64,000 nucleotides of DNA from Chryseobacterium sp. 7 (GTDB lineage Bacteria > Bacteroidota > Bacteroidia > Flavobacteriales > Weeksellaceae): contig NZ_RCCA01000003.1 of assembly GCF_003663845.1 (NCBI RefSeq), forward strand, positions 1 through 64,000, written 5' to 3'. Below, piece after piece: positions 54,067 through 62,710 of this stretch. Numbering within the stretch: position 1 is the first letter of the stretch; every line of letters starts with the position of its first letter. The notes beneath the pieces were generated by a model that did no database searches, was not told where the DNA came from, and worked only from the letters and a program-made list of their open reading frames with translations. Both the position numbers and the translations under genes were made by a program.

Positions 54067-54534
54067 ATGGAAGATTTCACTTTCAGTCTATTACCTTCTG
54101 ATTCAGAGATTCCTTATCATTTATTGCTGTTGGCGGATGAGACCAAGGAAGCGATTAATCAATATATTTTCAGCTCTGACATCTATCTGTTGCATGACGG
54201 TACAGAAAATATTGCTGTGATGGCATTATACAGAAAAAATAATTCTGAACTGGAAATTAAAAACGTTGCTGTGATTGAAAGCTACCGAAGCAAAGGAATC
54301 GGAAGCATCTTGATGAATAAAGCAAAAGAAATTGCGAAAGAAAATCATTACAAAACACTGACTGTTGGAACCTCGAACACGGGCTTCCAACAAATCAGAT
54401 TTTATGAGAAAAACGGTTTCATTAAAAGTGGAGTTTTGAAAGATTTCTTTATTGAAAACTATCCAGCTCCTATCTATGAAAACGGTTTACAGATGAAAGA
54501 CATGGTCTTATTAAGCCATCACCTTGCGGAATAA
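54067..54534 (+). CDS. GNAT family N-acetyltransferase
   Basis: 155 residues. The GNAT motif is LEIKNVAVIESYRSKGIGSI (acetyl-CoA loop RSKGIGS) with VGTSNTGFQQIRFYEKNGF. The ATG follows directly after the stop codon of the preceding GNAT gene, so they are co-transcribed. The two share only the fold. Its end overlaps the end of the convergent LysR gene by 24 nt. Confidence 0.87.
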   Translation: MEDFTFSLLPSDSEIPYHLLLLADETKEAINQYIFSSDIYLLHDGTENIAVMALYRKNNSELEIKNVAVIESYRSKGIGSILMNKAKEIAKENHYKTLTVGTSNTGFQQIRFYEKNGFIKSGVLKDFFIENYPAPIYENGLQMKDMVLLSHHLAE

Positions 54535-55407
54535 CCCTTTGATATGTTCAATTTCGGTTTGATAATTGGTTTTCTTACGGCATCCGAAATACAGGGTATT
54601 TTCAAATTTCTTTTTCCCTTCCCAGATGAGCTGAATATCACCGCTTTCAATATCTTTTTTGCATAGAAAATCGGGAACAACGGCTAGCCCTGTTCCTCCT
54701 TTCAGACAACGGATGATTGAATTCATGTTCGGGACGATATAATTGGGACGGAAATTGGGTTTATGACCAAAATTCAATATCCAGTACTGGAAAAGGTGTT
54801 CCATATCTCCGGTGGTTCCGTACCATTTTTCATTTTTCAGCCATTCTTCAATCTGCTCTGCATCTTTTGTTTTCAACACTTTATTGAAAGCTGTTTTATC
54901 TACACCCTTCCCTCCTACCAGGATGATCTGCTCGGAAGAAAATGCTTCGTGCTCAATATTGGGTGAAGATCCTTTTTTCGGAGTGATGATAAGATCGAGA
55001 ATCCCTTTGTCCAATTGATCCAGCATTTCCGGATATTCTCCAAAACTGATAATGAGATTAAAAGGTAATGAAGAAACATACTGTTCCAAAGTAGTCTGAA
55101 ATGTTTCAAAACACATTCCTACACTAATGGTTGGAGTATGCTTTTCTGTAGACTTTTGAAAGTTTTTCTCTACATCTTCCAGCTTAATAAGTGGTTCGGC
55201 AACCGCATTAAACAATACTTTCCCTCTTTCTGTAGGGATCATTTTCCTACCCGTTCTGTCGAATAATTTGTATCCTACATAAGCTTCCAATGAACTTAAG
55301 TGAAGACTTACTCCTGGCTGTGAAATAAACAGCGCATCAGCAGCGCCCGTTAATGTCCCGGTTTTATAGATCGCCTTAAAAGTACGATACCATTCTAAAT
55401 TAACCAT
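54511..55407 (-). CDS. LysR family transcriptional regulator
   Basis: 298 residues. N-terminal winged helix: EWYRTFKAIYKTGTLTGAAD and ISQPGVSLHLSSLEAYVG. The C-terminal 200 residues are the periplasmic-binding-like effector domain. The tail overlaps the end of the GNAT gene on the opposite strand. It lies close to the metallophosphoesterase gene (41 nt) on the same strand. Its target may be the redox cluster starting at 56580; the distance (over 1 kb) leaves this open. Confidence 0.9.
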   Translation of the reverse strand: MVNLEWYRTFKAIYKTGTLTGAADALFISQPGVSLHLSSLEAYVGYKLFDRTGRKMIPTERGKVLFNAVAEPLIKLEDVEKNFQKSTEKHTPTISVGMCFETFQTTLEQYVSSLPFNLIISFGEYPEMLDQLDKGILDLIITPKKGSSPNIEHEAFSSEQIILVGGKGVDKTAFNKVLKTKDAEQIEEWLKNEKWYGTTGDMEHLFQYWILNFGHKPNFRPNYIVPNMNSIIRCLKGGTGLAVVPDFLCKKDIESGDIQLIWEGKKKFENTLYFGCRKKTNYQTEIEHIKGLFRKVMA

Positions 55408-55447
55408 GACTTAATTATTAATATTATAATTCAAAATTACAAAATAA

Positions 55448-56194
55448 TTATAATATTGATACTTTTTCATTCTTTAAAAAGGAAGCATAATAATCTGGTA
55501 TTTCGCTTTCTCTTATCTGGCGGACAGTTTCATCAATCGGATAAGGTAATTGTACAATTTCCGGAGAGATTTTTTCTTCATCTAAAGTCAAAACCAAATA
55601 AGAAGCGAGTCTGTTTTCTTCTTTGGAACGTCCTACAGAACCACAGTTGACAGCCCATGTATTATTTTCAAACTGTTTTTTAAAGGATAAATGGGTGTGC
55701 CCCATCACAATAAGATCAGCTTCTGCTTTATTCAGCATACATGCAAAAACCTCATCCTTTTCCGATTCATATAAGTAGGTATCATTACTTTCAAGACTGG
55801 AATGTACCAGTTGAATATTCCAGTGTTTGTTACCTGTTTTGTAATTTAATTTTAAATGAAAAGGAAGTTCGGAGAGAAACTTTTTGTTCAGTTCTGTAAT
55901 ATGTTTTTTAGAATGATCGATTGCTACAAATCTAGCACTGGTCTCTTCTTCTGAATGCTTAGACAAAGGAACAACAGGAATATCAAAAGCAATTCTTTCA
56001 TCGTGATTTCCCATGAGGCAAGGAATATTCAGATTTCTTATTTTTTCAATCACCTCATTTCCCCAGGGTGCAAAATCTACCAGATCTCCCAAACAGAATT
56101 TCTGATGAATTCCTCTTGCTTCTATATCCTTCAACACCACTTCCAATGCAGGAAGATTCCCATGTACATCACTAAAAACAGCTATCTGTATCAT
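55448..56194 (-). CDS. Metallophosphoesterase family protein
   Basis: 248 residues. The metal-binding blocks are SDVHGNLPAL (D, H), GDLVDFAPWG (GD), GNHDERIAF (GNHD) and VMGHTHLSF (GHxH), as in calcineurin-like phosphoesterases of the YfcE/PrpE class. It should hydrolyse a phosphodiester or phosphoprotein or dinucleotide; substrate unknown. It starts the unit with LysR 41 nt downstream. Confidence 0.88.
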   Translation of the reverse strand: MIQIAVFSDVHGNLPALEVVLKDIEARGIHQKFCLGDLVDFAPWGNEVIEKIRNLNIPCLMGNHDERIAFDIPVVPLSKHSEEETSARFVAIDHSKKHITELNKKFLSELPFHLKLNYKTGNKHWNIQLVHSSLESNDTYLYESEKDEVFACMLNKAEADLIVMGHTHLSFKKQFENNTWAVNCGSVGRSKEENRLASYLVLTLDEEKISPEIVQLPYPIDETVRQIRESEIPDYYASFLKNEKVSIL

Positions 56195-56279
56195 TGTCCT
56201 TCAATTTGTTAAACAAATTTACATGACGGAAAGGAATTCCCGTTCAGAGAGAATATGATATTTTACCATGAAAAGGGAA

Positions 56280-56440
56280 ATAGTCAATGGTGAATGGTCA
56301 ATTTTTGCTGCGCAAAGTCAATGGTGAATGATTAGCTGCTGGTCAGCAACACTTGCATCAATTAACAAATTTGTCACCCACAACCTCGAATCACGTAACC
56401 AATTCACTAGTGAAGCGGATTGACCTTTTACTATTCACAC
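56280..56440. repeat. Dispersed intergenic repeat, copy B
   Basis: GTCAATGGTGAATGGTCAAT, TTTGCTGCGCAAAGTCAATG and GTGAAGCGGATTGACC words repeat those of copy A at 11605-11745. The middle contains ATTAGCTGCTGGTCAGCAAC with AGCTGCTGGTCAGC self-complementary. No gene is seen in the 385-nt gap. The downstream AT-rich stretch probably carries the promoter of the cluster at 56580. Confidence 0.5.
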
Positions 56441-56579
56441 ACAACCTTAAATTTTAAACCCAAAACCTTGAATCCAACAAACTATCATTTAAATAATACT
56501 TTTCTATAATTTATATTATTTTTATTATACAAGTATCCGTTCTAACTTTGCAGAGTAAAATTTAAACAATCATAAAAAA

Positions 56580-57197
56580 ATGAAAAAAGTACTAATCATC
56601 AACGGAGGACAGAATTTCGGACATTCCGGAGGAAAATATAATCAGACTATTGCAGAAAATACATTAACGGTTCTTAAAGAATTCGAGAACGTAGAAGTAA
56701 AGATAACCAATGTAAGTGAAAACTACGATAAAAATGAAGAAGTGGAAAAGTTTGTATGGGCAGACTACATTGTTTATCATACTCCAATCTGGTGGTTCCA
56801 GCTTCCTAACGGGTTCAAAAAATATATTGATGAAGTGTTCACAGCAGGTCATGCCAAAGGAATCTATATGAGTGACGGTAGAAAAGCTGAAAATCCTCAA
56901 ATTAATTACGGTACGGGAGGAATGCTTGGAGGAAGAAAATATATGCTGACTACCAGCTGGAATGCTCCTGCAACTGCCTTCACGCTTCCCGGAGAATTTT
57001 TCAGTGAAAAAAGTGTGGATGAAGGCCCGTTATTCGGTTTCCACAGAATGAATGCCTTTGTATCCTTAGAAAAAATGGAAAGCTTTCACTTTCATGATGT
57101 AGAGAAAAATGCTGACGTAGAGCGTGATATGAAATTGTACAGAGAGCATGTAAGAAATGTATTTGAAAAAGAATTGAAACCGGAACTGGTATCATGA
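56580..57197 (+). CDS. mdaB: MdaB-type NAD(P)H quinone oxidoreductase
   Basis: 205 residues. The flavodoxin-like fold begins KKVLIINGGQNFGHSGGKYN; PIWWFQLPNGFKKYIDEVF and GGMLGGRKYMLTTSWNAP complete the MdaB pattern. FAD-dependent two-electron reduction of quinones protects against redox cycling. The first gene in a tight four-gene unit; its stop overlaps the next start codon by 4 nt. Confidence 0.9.
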   Translation: MKKVLIINGGQNFGHSGGKYNQTIAENTLTVLKEFENVEVKITNVSENYDKNEEVEKFVWADYIVYHTPIWWFQLPNGFKKYIDEVFTAGHAKGIYMSDGRKAENPQINYGTGGMLGGRKYMLTTSWNAPATAFTLPGEFFSEKSVDEGPLFGFHRMNAFVSLEKMESFHFHDVEKNADVERDMKLYREHVRNVFEKELKPELVS

Positions 57198-58078
57198 AAA
57201 AAATACTGATCACAGGTATTACCGGCTATATTGGCGGAACTATCGCAAAAAAACTCCTTGACAGGAATTATGAAGTGACAGGCCTGGTTCGTAATGAAAT
57301 TCATGTTCAGCAGCTGGAATCATTAGGAATCAAAACCATTGTGGGGAATATTCATGATGAAGATCTGATCAGAACAGCAGTTTCCGGTGTAGATGCAGTT
57401 ATTCACAATGCTGATTCAGCAGATGATGCCTACGCTGCGGATAACTTTATCAAAGCTCTGGAAGGAAGTCATAAAACACTTATCTTCACTTCAGGTTCTG
57501 CTATTTTTGGAGGAAGAGAGAATGGTAAAAAAAGTGATTTTATCTTCAGAGAGGATTTTCCTTTGCAGCCAAGACTGGAAATGGCCTCAAGAATACTGAT
57601 TAACAATTATGTTTTGCAATCTGCAAACAAAGGCATAAGAAGTATTGTTATTGTTCCTACAATGGTTTACGGTGAAGGTTTGGGAGTAAAAAAAGACAGT
57701 ATTCAGATCCCGGCTCTCATTAATTTCTCTAAGGAAAAAGGACATGGAGTCTATTTTGGTGAAGGTGAAAATATCTGGTCTAACTTACATATTGAAGACC
57801 TGGCAGATTTGTATGTACTCGCATTGGAAAAAGCAAAAGCAGGCTCTATTTATTATGCAGAAAATGGTTCATCTTCTCTAAAAAATATAGCAGAAAATAT
57901 CAGTAAAAAATACAGCTTAAAACCCGCAAAATCATTAAGTATACAGGAAGCTGTTAATAAATTTGGCCCTGCAGGAGGCTATTTCGGTTTTGCATCTAAC
58001 AGCAAGTGCAGCTCGGATAAAGCCAGAGCGGAGCTGGACTGGAAACCTATTTATAACTCAATCGAAAATTTTATTTAA
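57194..58078 (+). CDS. NAD-dependent epimerase/dehydratase family (SDR)
   Basis: 294 residues. Rossmann motif ITGITGYIGGTIAK (TGxxGxxG), then GVDAVIHNADSADD. The extended-SDR catalytic set is not classical: the YxxxK position around EMASRILINNYVLQ lacks the Tyr, so substrate turnover may differ from typical epimerases. Part of the operon with mdaB; 2 nt before the ABM gene. Confidence 0.85.
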   Translation: MKKILITGITGYIGGTIAKKLLDRNYEVTGLVRNEIHVQQLESLGIKTIVGNIHDEDLIRTAVSGVDAVIHNADSADDAYAADNFIKALEGSHKTLIFTSGSAIFGGRENGKKSDFIFREDFPLQPRLEMASRILINNYVLQSANKGIRSIVIVPTMVYGEGLGVKKDSIQIPALINFSKEKGHGVYFGEGENIWSNLHIEDLADLYVLALEKAKAGSIYYAENGSSSLKNIAENISKKYSLKPAKSLSIQEAVNKFGPAGGYFGFASNSKCSSDKARAELDWKPIYNSIENFI

Positions 58079-58080
58079 TT

Positions 58081-58368
58081 ATGAAAATTCATCTTACAGC
58101 GATTATAAAATCTAAAGAAGAACATCAGGCAGAAGTATTGGAAGTTCTTCAGAATATGGTAAAAGAAACAAGAAAAGAAGAAGCCTGTGAGCTTTACAGT
58201 CTACATCAGGGCATTGAAGACAAAAATGAATTTGTGTTCTACGAAATCTGGAAAAACGAAGAAGGGCTGGCTCAACACAATCAGCAACCTTATATTCAGG
58301 CTTTCGGAGCTTTGGCAGATGAAAAGCTTCAGGAAAAACCACAGATTTATACCACTAATATCATTTAA
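58081..58368 (+). CDS. ABM domain protein, putative quinol monooxygenase
   Basis: 95 residues, a ferredoxin-like fold of the antibiotic biosynthesis monooxygenase type: HLTAIIKSKEEHQAEVLEVL, ELYSLHQGIEDKNEFVFYEIW and QPYIQAFG. Similar proteins (YgiN) oxidise quinols and are often encoded next to MdaB, as here. It lies between the epimerase and the DJ-1/PfpI-type gene with 1-2 nt gaps. Confidence 0.88.
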   Translation: MKIHLTAIIKSKEEHQAEVLEVLQNMVKETRKEEACELYSLHQGIEDKNEFVFYEIWKNEEGLAQHNQQPYIQAFGALADEKLQEKPQIYTTNII

Positions 58369-58369
58369 T

Positions 58370-59122
58370 ATGAAAAAATTAGCATTTTTAATACTGGCTA
58401 TCTTCACGATAGGCTTCGTACAGGCACAAACTAAAAAATCAAAAAATATGAAAAAGAAAATTTTATTTGTAGTAACCAGCCATGATAAAAAAGGCAGTAC
58501 CGGCGAGGATACAGGATATTATCTGGGTGAAGTTTCTCATCCGTGGGAAGTTCTTCACAAAGCAGGATACGAAATTGACTTCGTAAGCCCGAAAGGCGGA
58601 ACTCCTCCGGTAGACGGTTTTGATTTGAAAGATCCTGTCAACAAGGAATTCTGGGAAAACCAGGAATACAAAAATAAAATCGATCATTCTAAGACTCCAT
58701 CCCAGGTTAATCCAAAAGAATATTCAACGATATTTTATGCAGGAGGACACGGAGCGATGTGGGATTTTGCAGACAACAAGGAACTGGCAGATATTGCTTC
58801 TAAAATTTATGAAAACGGAGGAATTGTAGCCGCAGTATGCCACGGACCTGCAGGTTTGGTGAATATCAAGCTTAATAACGGTAAATATCTTGTAGACGGT
58901 AAAAAGATCAATGCTTTTACCAATGAAGAAGAATCTGAAGTAAAATTAACCAACGTTGTTCCTTTCTTACTGGAAGATAAACTGAAAGAAAGAGGAGCAA
59001 AATTTGAAAAATCCGGGCTTTGGCAGAATCATGTGGTGGCAGATCAGCGAGTGATCACAGGACAGAATCCACAGTCAGCAAAAAGCGTTGGGGAAGCTAT
59101 TTTAAAAGAATTAAATAAGTAA
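58370..59122 (+). CDS. Exported DJ-1/PfpI-type class I glutamine amidotransferase-like protein
   Basis: 250 residues from ATG 58370, which gives a signal peptide (FLILAIFTIGFVQAQ). A second ATG at 58449 would give a cytoplasmic form. The nucleophile elbow is AAVCHGPAGLV, with a Glu-rich motif GEVSHPWEVL earlier, as in Hsp31/DJ-1-like chaperone-glyoxalases. It likely handles reactive aldehydes such as methylglyoxal or acts as chaperone in the periplasm. Last gene of the four-gene unit; start chosen because the upstream frame overlaps the ABM gene. Confidence 0.85.
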   Translation: MKKLAFLILAIFTIGFVQAQTKKSKNMKKKILFVVTSHDKKGSTGEDTGYYLGEVSHPWEVLHKAGYEIDFVSPKGGTPPVDGFDLKDPVNKEFWENQEYKNKIDHSKTPSQVNPKEYSTIFYAGGHGAMWDFADNKELADIASKIYENGGIVAAVCHGPAGLVNIKLNNGKYLVDGKKINAFTNEEESEVKLTNVVPFLLEDKLKERGAKFEKSGLWQNHVVADQRVITGQNPQSAKSVGEAILKELNK

Positions 59123-59200
59123 CAGACAATTTTTAACCCCAACAAGTTAATCGATTTGCTGAAAATTGAGATTGTCTCAAAAATCAAATTATTTGAACTT

Positions 59201-59273
59201 TGTCATTCTGACGAAGGAAGAATCTCATTAACAATCATCTGAGATTCTTCATTACATTTCATTCAGAATGACA
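59201..59273. repeat. Palindromic repeat (REP/MITE-like), intact
   Basis: TGTCATTCTGACGAAGGAAG then AATCTCA is matched by TGAGATTCTTC then ATTCAGAATGACA across a 12-nt loop, giving a long imperfect hairpin with a few unpaired bases. The words GTCATTCTGA..GAAGAATCTCA are a well-known dispersed palindrome of flavobacteria (from memory). A fragment of the left arm recurs at 60411-60437 (TTATTCCAACGAAGGAAGAA). The two copies flank the aldo/keto reductase gene. Confidence 0.75.
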
Positions 59274-59345
59274 TTTTTGTGATAACTTTTAGCAAACAAA
59301 AGTTTTAACGAGGTGGTTTACAACAATAATATTAAAGCAAACAAA

Positions 59346-60329
59346 ATGGAATATAGAAAATTAGGAAACACTGATTTAGAATTATCAACAATCACGCACG
59401 GAGCTTTTGCCATCGGCGGAAACATGTGGGGAGGTAATGAAAAACAGGATTCTATCAATTCTATTCACGCCTCATTGGATCATGGCGTAACTTCTATCGA
59501 CACGGCGCCTTTCTATGGTTTCGGACTGAGTGAAGAAATGATTGGTGAAGCCATCAAAGGAAAAGACCGTTCAAGAATTCAGCTTTTAACAAAATTCGGA
59601 TTGGTTTGGGACGGAAGCAATAATGGCAAAGGAGAATTTTTCTTTGATGCAGAAGACGAAGGAAAAACCATTCCGGTTTACAAACTGGCTTCTAAAGAAA
59701 ACATCATCAAAGAAGTTGAAGAAAGTTTAAAAAGATTAGGAACAGACTATATCGATCTTTTACAGCTTCACTGGCCGGACAGCACAACACCTATCTCCGA
59801 AACTATGGAAGCTATGGAGTTATTGATCCAGCAGGGAAAAATCCGTGCAGCGGGAGTAAGCAACTACAGTGTAGCTCAAATGGAAGAAGCCAACAAAACC
59901 TTACAACTTGCCAGCAACCAGGTTTCTTACAGCATGCTGAACCGCACTATTGAAAACGATCTTGTACCTTATTCTTTGGAAAATAATACAGGAATTATTG
60001 TATACAGCCCTATGGAAAGAGGTCTTTTAACGGGTAAATACTTCAAAGAAACTCAATTAAAGGACAACGACCACAGAAATGGATATTTTTCTCAGTTTGA
60101 TCTGAATAAAGTAAAAACTTTCTTAGAGAAAATAGAACCTATCGCTCAGGAAAAAGGAGCAAGCCTTTCTCAGCTGGTATTAAGATGGACTACGCTGCAA
60201 CCAGCCATTACAGTTGTATTGGCGGGAGCAAGAAATGCACAGCAGGCCATTGAAAACGCAAAAGCAATGTCTATTAACCTTTCACAGGAAGAATTGAACA
60301 TTATCAATTCAGCGTTGAGCGAAATTTAA
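59346..60329 (+). CDS. Aldo/keto reductase (YajO/Tas-like)
   Basis: 327 residues from ATG 59346 (a GTG eleven codons earlier is less likely). Tetrad residues: SIDTAPFYGFG (Asp, Tyr), LLTKFGL (Lys), LLQLHWPDS (His). AAGVSNYSVAQMEEA and QVSYSMLNRTIEN complete the AKR12/13 pattern. It reduces aldehydes or ketones with NADPH. 220 nt behind the DJ-1 gene and bracketed by palindromic repeats, so it has its own promoter. Confidence 0.9.
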   Translation: MEYRKLGNTDLELSTITHGAFAIGGNMWGGNEKQDSINSIHASLDHGVTSIDTAPFYGFGLSEEMIGEAIKGKDRSRIQLLTKFGLVWDGSNNGKGEFFFDAEDEGKTIPVYKLASKENIIKEVEESLKRLGTDYIDLLQLHWPDSTTPISETMEAMELLIQQGKIRAAGVSNYSVAQMEEANKTLQLASNQVSYSMLNRTIENDLVPYSLENNTGIIVYSPMERGLLTGKYFKETQLKDNDHRNGYFSQFDLNKVKTFLEKIEPIAQEKGASLSQLVLRWTTLQPAITVVLAGARNAQQAIENAKAMSINLSQEELNIINSALSEI

Positions 60330-60525
60330 TAGGACCGGAAGCTGGAAGAAGGAGGCTGGAGGTTATTGATTTCGGATAATAAATAGATTGGTTTACAATT
60401 TAACTTCAATTGTTATTCCAACGAAGGAAGAATCTCTTTGTTACCTACAGAATAGTACAATAGAAGACTGCTAATTATCAATATACTAATAGAACTTCCC
60501 TCCCCCAGCTTCCAGCTTCCCTTCC
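60330..60525. repeat. Inverted repeat around the gap before the cyclase gene
   Basis: GGAAGCTGGAAGAAGGAGGC (60336-60355) and CTCCCCCAGCTTCCAGCTTC (60500-60519) are the arms of a long-range imperfect inverted repeat; the interior includes the truncated palindrome copy at 60411-60437. No coding frame. It may have arisen by insertion of one element into another. Confidence 0.55.
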
Positions 60526-60547
60526 TTAACCCTAAACCTTATAAAAA

Positions 60548-61516
60548 ATGAAAAATAATCTGATCAAAATGTTCGGGTTAGCCACTCTATTGGCTATTAA
60601 CAATATTAGTTTAAGTGCTCAGACACTCGTCAATCCGGAAGACAAATCATGGTATCCTTCTGCTTACGGTGCGCAAGATGAGATTGGAGCCGCCAATCTG
60701 TTAACCCCCGAAGTTGTAAAACAGGCTTTAGGACTGGTAAAACAAGGCAAAACGTTACCACTTGCTGTTCCTATTGATAAAAATCTACCTGCTTTCAGAC
60801 ACAGAAGTTTCAACTTATACAATATTCAGCCCGGAGAGCAGGGTGGAAAAAGTATAGGACCCAATAAATTCACCTTCAATGACGAACTGGTCAACGGATG
60901 GACCGGAGTGGGAACACAGCTGAACGGTATCGGACACATCGGTATTGACAACATCTACTACAACGGAAATAAAGCAACAGATTTTGTAACGGTAGAAGGA
61001 GTAAAAAAATTGGGAGTTGAAAAAGTACCTCCTTTTGTTACCCGTGGTGTCGTTCTTGATATGACTGCTCATTATGGAAAATCAATCGTACCCGGAGGAA
61101 CTGAATTTACGGTGGAAGACATCAAATCTGTTTTAAAGAAACAGGGACTTACTCTACGAAAAGGTGATATTGTTCTTTTTAATACCGGATGGCTTGAATT
61201 GATCGGTAAAAATAATCAGCAATTCCTGGAAACAGAACCCGGAATCGGAATGGATGCTGCAAAATGGCTTGCCGATCAGGGAATCGTTGCTTTTGGCGGT
61301 GACACCTGGGCTTCGGAAGTGTATCCAAACCCAAAAAGTAAAGAAGAATTTCCTATCAACCAGTTTATGCTGGCCAAAAAAGGAATCTACAACCTGGAAC
61401 TGATCGATAGCCGTCCTTTGGTTAAACAAAAAGTATGGGAATTTTTATTTGTACTGGGACAGCCTTTATATGTAGGTTCTACTCAGGTGAATGTGAATCC
61501 TGTGGCGATTTATTAA
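60548..61516 (+). CDS. Cyclase family protein (kynurenine formamidase-like fold), exported
   Basis: 322 residues. A signal peptide ends in SLSAQ. The metal-binding site that reads HxGTHxDxPxH in kynurenine formamidases appears as NGIGHIGIDNIYYNG, so the first His is missing and the second is kept; this is a divergent clade whose substrate is unknown. Other conserved pieces are VPPFVTRGVVLDMTA and GWLELIG. It probably hydrolyses or cyclises a small amide or lactone in the periplasm. Confidence 0.8.
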   Translation: MKNNLIKMFGLATLLAINNISLSAQTLVNPEDKSWYPSAYGAQDEIGAANLLTPEVVKQALGLVKQGKTLPLAVPIDKNLPAFRHRSFNLYNIQPGEQGGKSIGPNKFTFNDELVNGWTGVGTQLNGIGHIGIDNIYYNGNKATDFVTVEGVKKLGVEKVPPFVTRGVVLDMTAHYGKSIVPGGTEFTVEDIKSVLKKQGLTLRKGDIVLFNTGWLELIGKNNQQFLETEPGIGMDAAKWLADQGIVAFGGDTWASEVYPNPKSKEEFPINQFMLAKKGIYNLELIDSRPLVKQKVWEFLFVLGQPLYVGSTQVNVNPVAIY

Positions 61517-61649
61517 TGTAAATATTGAAAATATGATCTGAGAAACGGAGATACAATGTAATTCCGGTTTAAAAAATAAAATGAACCAAAAATTTATTTT
61601 TAGAATTAATACCCAAACCGTGTTACACTGTCACTTTGCATCTTGCATC

Positions 61650-61690
61650 AAAACGGCCTTCCAAAAAATTTGAAAGGCCATTTTTTTTAA
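61650..61690. terminator. Bidirectional terminator
   Basis: AACGGCCTTCC and TTGAAAGGCCATT form a stem around AAAAAATT with A/T runs on both sides. It lies between the cyclase gene and the convergent CMD gene. Confidence 0.82.
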
Positions 61691-61763
61691 AATAAAGTAA
61701 ACATCCGTAGATGATGCAGTCTTCATTAACTACCATCCACCATCTCCACACTTCCTGGCTGCA

Positions 61764-62207
61764 CTATTTTGCAACCGGAAGATGAGTACTTACTGCAATT
61801 CTGTTCCAGGCATTGATCGTTACAATAGCCATGATGATCTGAGCAATCTGATTATCATCAAAGAAAGACTTTGCTTTTTGATACGTTTCTTCAGTTAATC
61901 CTTTATCGCTGATCAGTGTAATTTCTTCTGTCATTGCCAATAGCACCTGCTCTTCTTCAGTGAAAAATTCTTTTGCTTCTGTCCATCCGTTCAGAATAAA
62001 AATTCTTTGAGGATTTTCTCCGTATTTGACAGCATCTTTGGTATGCATATCAAGGCAGAAAGCACATTTATTGATCTGTGAAGCTCTGATCTTAATCAGT
62101 TCTTTCTGAATGTGTGTTAAAGAAATAGTTTGTAAATATCCTTCCAATCCAAGCATGGCTTTATAGGCTGCGGAATCTACTGTTGCAATATTTAATCTTG
62201 CGCTCAT
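61764..62207 (-). CDS. Carboxymuconolactone decarboxylase (AhpD-like) family protein
   Basis: 147 residues from ATG 62207. The redox/proton-relay motif KCAFCLDMH (CxxC, then H) and DNQIAQIIMAIVTINAWNRI are typical of alkylhydroperoxidase-like CMD proteins. They take part in peroxide reduction or decarboxylation. The frame that starts at 62297 is rejected because it overlaps the DoxX gene. 8 nt separate it from doxX, so they form an operon. Confidence 0.87.
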   Translation of the reverse strand: MSARLNIATVDSAAYKAMLGLEGYLQTISLTHIQKELIKIRASQINKCAFCLDMHTKDAVKYGENPQRIFILNGWTEAKEFFTEEEQVLLAMTEEITLISDKGLTEETYQKAKSFFDDNQIAQIIMAIVTINAWNRIAVSTHLPVAK

Positions 62208-62215
62208 AATATGTA

Positions 62216-62647
62216 TTATTTTTTGGTTAATTGATCTATACTTAAAGAATAATGCTGCTGTACCGCCAGTAAAAGTGCGGCTGCACTTCCCACCCATACA
62301 GAATAGTTCAGTGGGGCTTTTGGACCTGATGCAATGGTCATGGATATGGCAAAAATCAACAGCAGGATACTGCTTCCATAGGCTGCAATTTTTGTTTTAA
62401 ATCCAAAAATCAGCATCAAAGGAAAAAGAATTTCTAAGCAGGTAGCCGCATATGCTGAAACCGTGCTCAAAGCTTCCGGAAGAAAAAAGGTAAGCTGTCT
62501 TGTATATTCTTTAAAACTCTCCATGTTTCCCCATGATGAATTTTCTTTGCTCCACCACCCGAATCGGTCTGCCACTGCAGAAAGCATCGTAACGGCGAGA
62601 GCCAGTCTTAAAAAAAGTTGCGGGAATTGATTTTTATTATCTGTCAT
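62216..62647 (-). CDS. DoxX family membrane protein
   Basis: 143 residues with four membrane segments: LFLRLALAVTMLSAVADRFG, AYAATCLEILFPLMLIFG, IAAYGSSILLLIFAISMTIA and VWVGSAAALLLAVQQHY. The DoxX family includes membrane subunits of thiol or quinone oxidation. With the CMD protein as partner, a redox detoxification function is likely. The Crp/Fnr-type gene lies 63 nt upstream on the same strand and probably regulates the pair. Confidence 0.87.
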   Translation of the reverse strand: MTDNKNQFPQLFLRLALAVTMLSAVADRFGWWSKENSSWGNMESFKEYTRQLTFFLPEALSTVSAYAATCLEILFPLMLIFGFKTKIAAYGSSILLLIFAISMTIASGPKAPLNYSVWVGSAAALLLAVQQHYSLSIDQLTKK

Positions 62648-62710
62648 TGCATTAGCTTTTAATCACATGACAAATTTCCGGTTTCTGATCCGTAAAAATC
62701 TTAAACTGGT

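Noticed and set aside
58187..58369. Upstream extension of the DJ-1/PfpI-type gene
   Set aside because: It overlaps the ABM gene in another frame; the ATG at 58370 gives a clean signal peptide.
62208..62297. Upstream extension of the CMD gene
   Set aside because: It overlaps the end of the DoxX gene, and the family start is the ATG at 62207.
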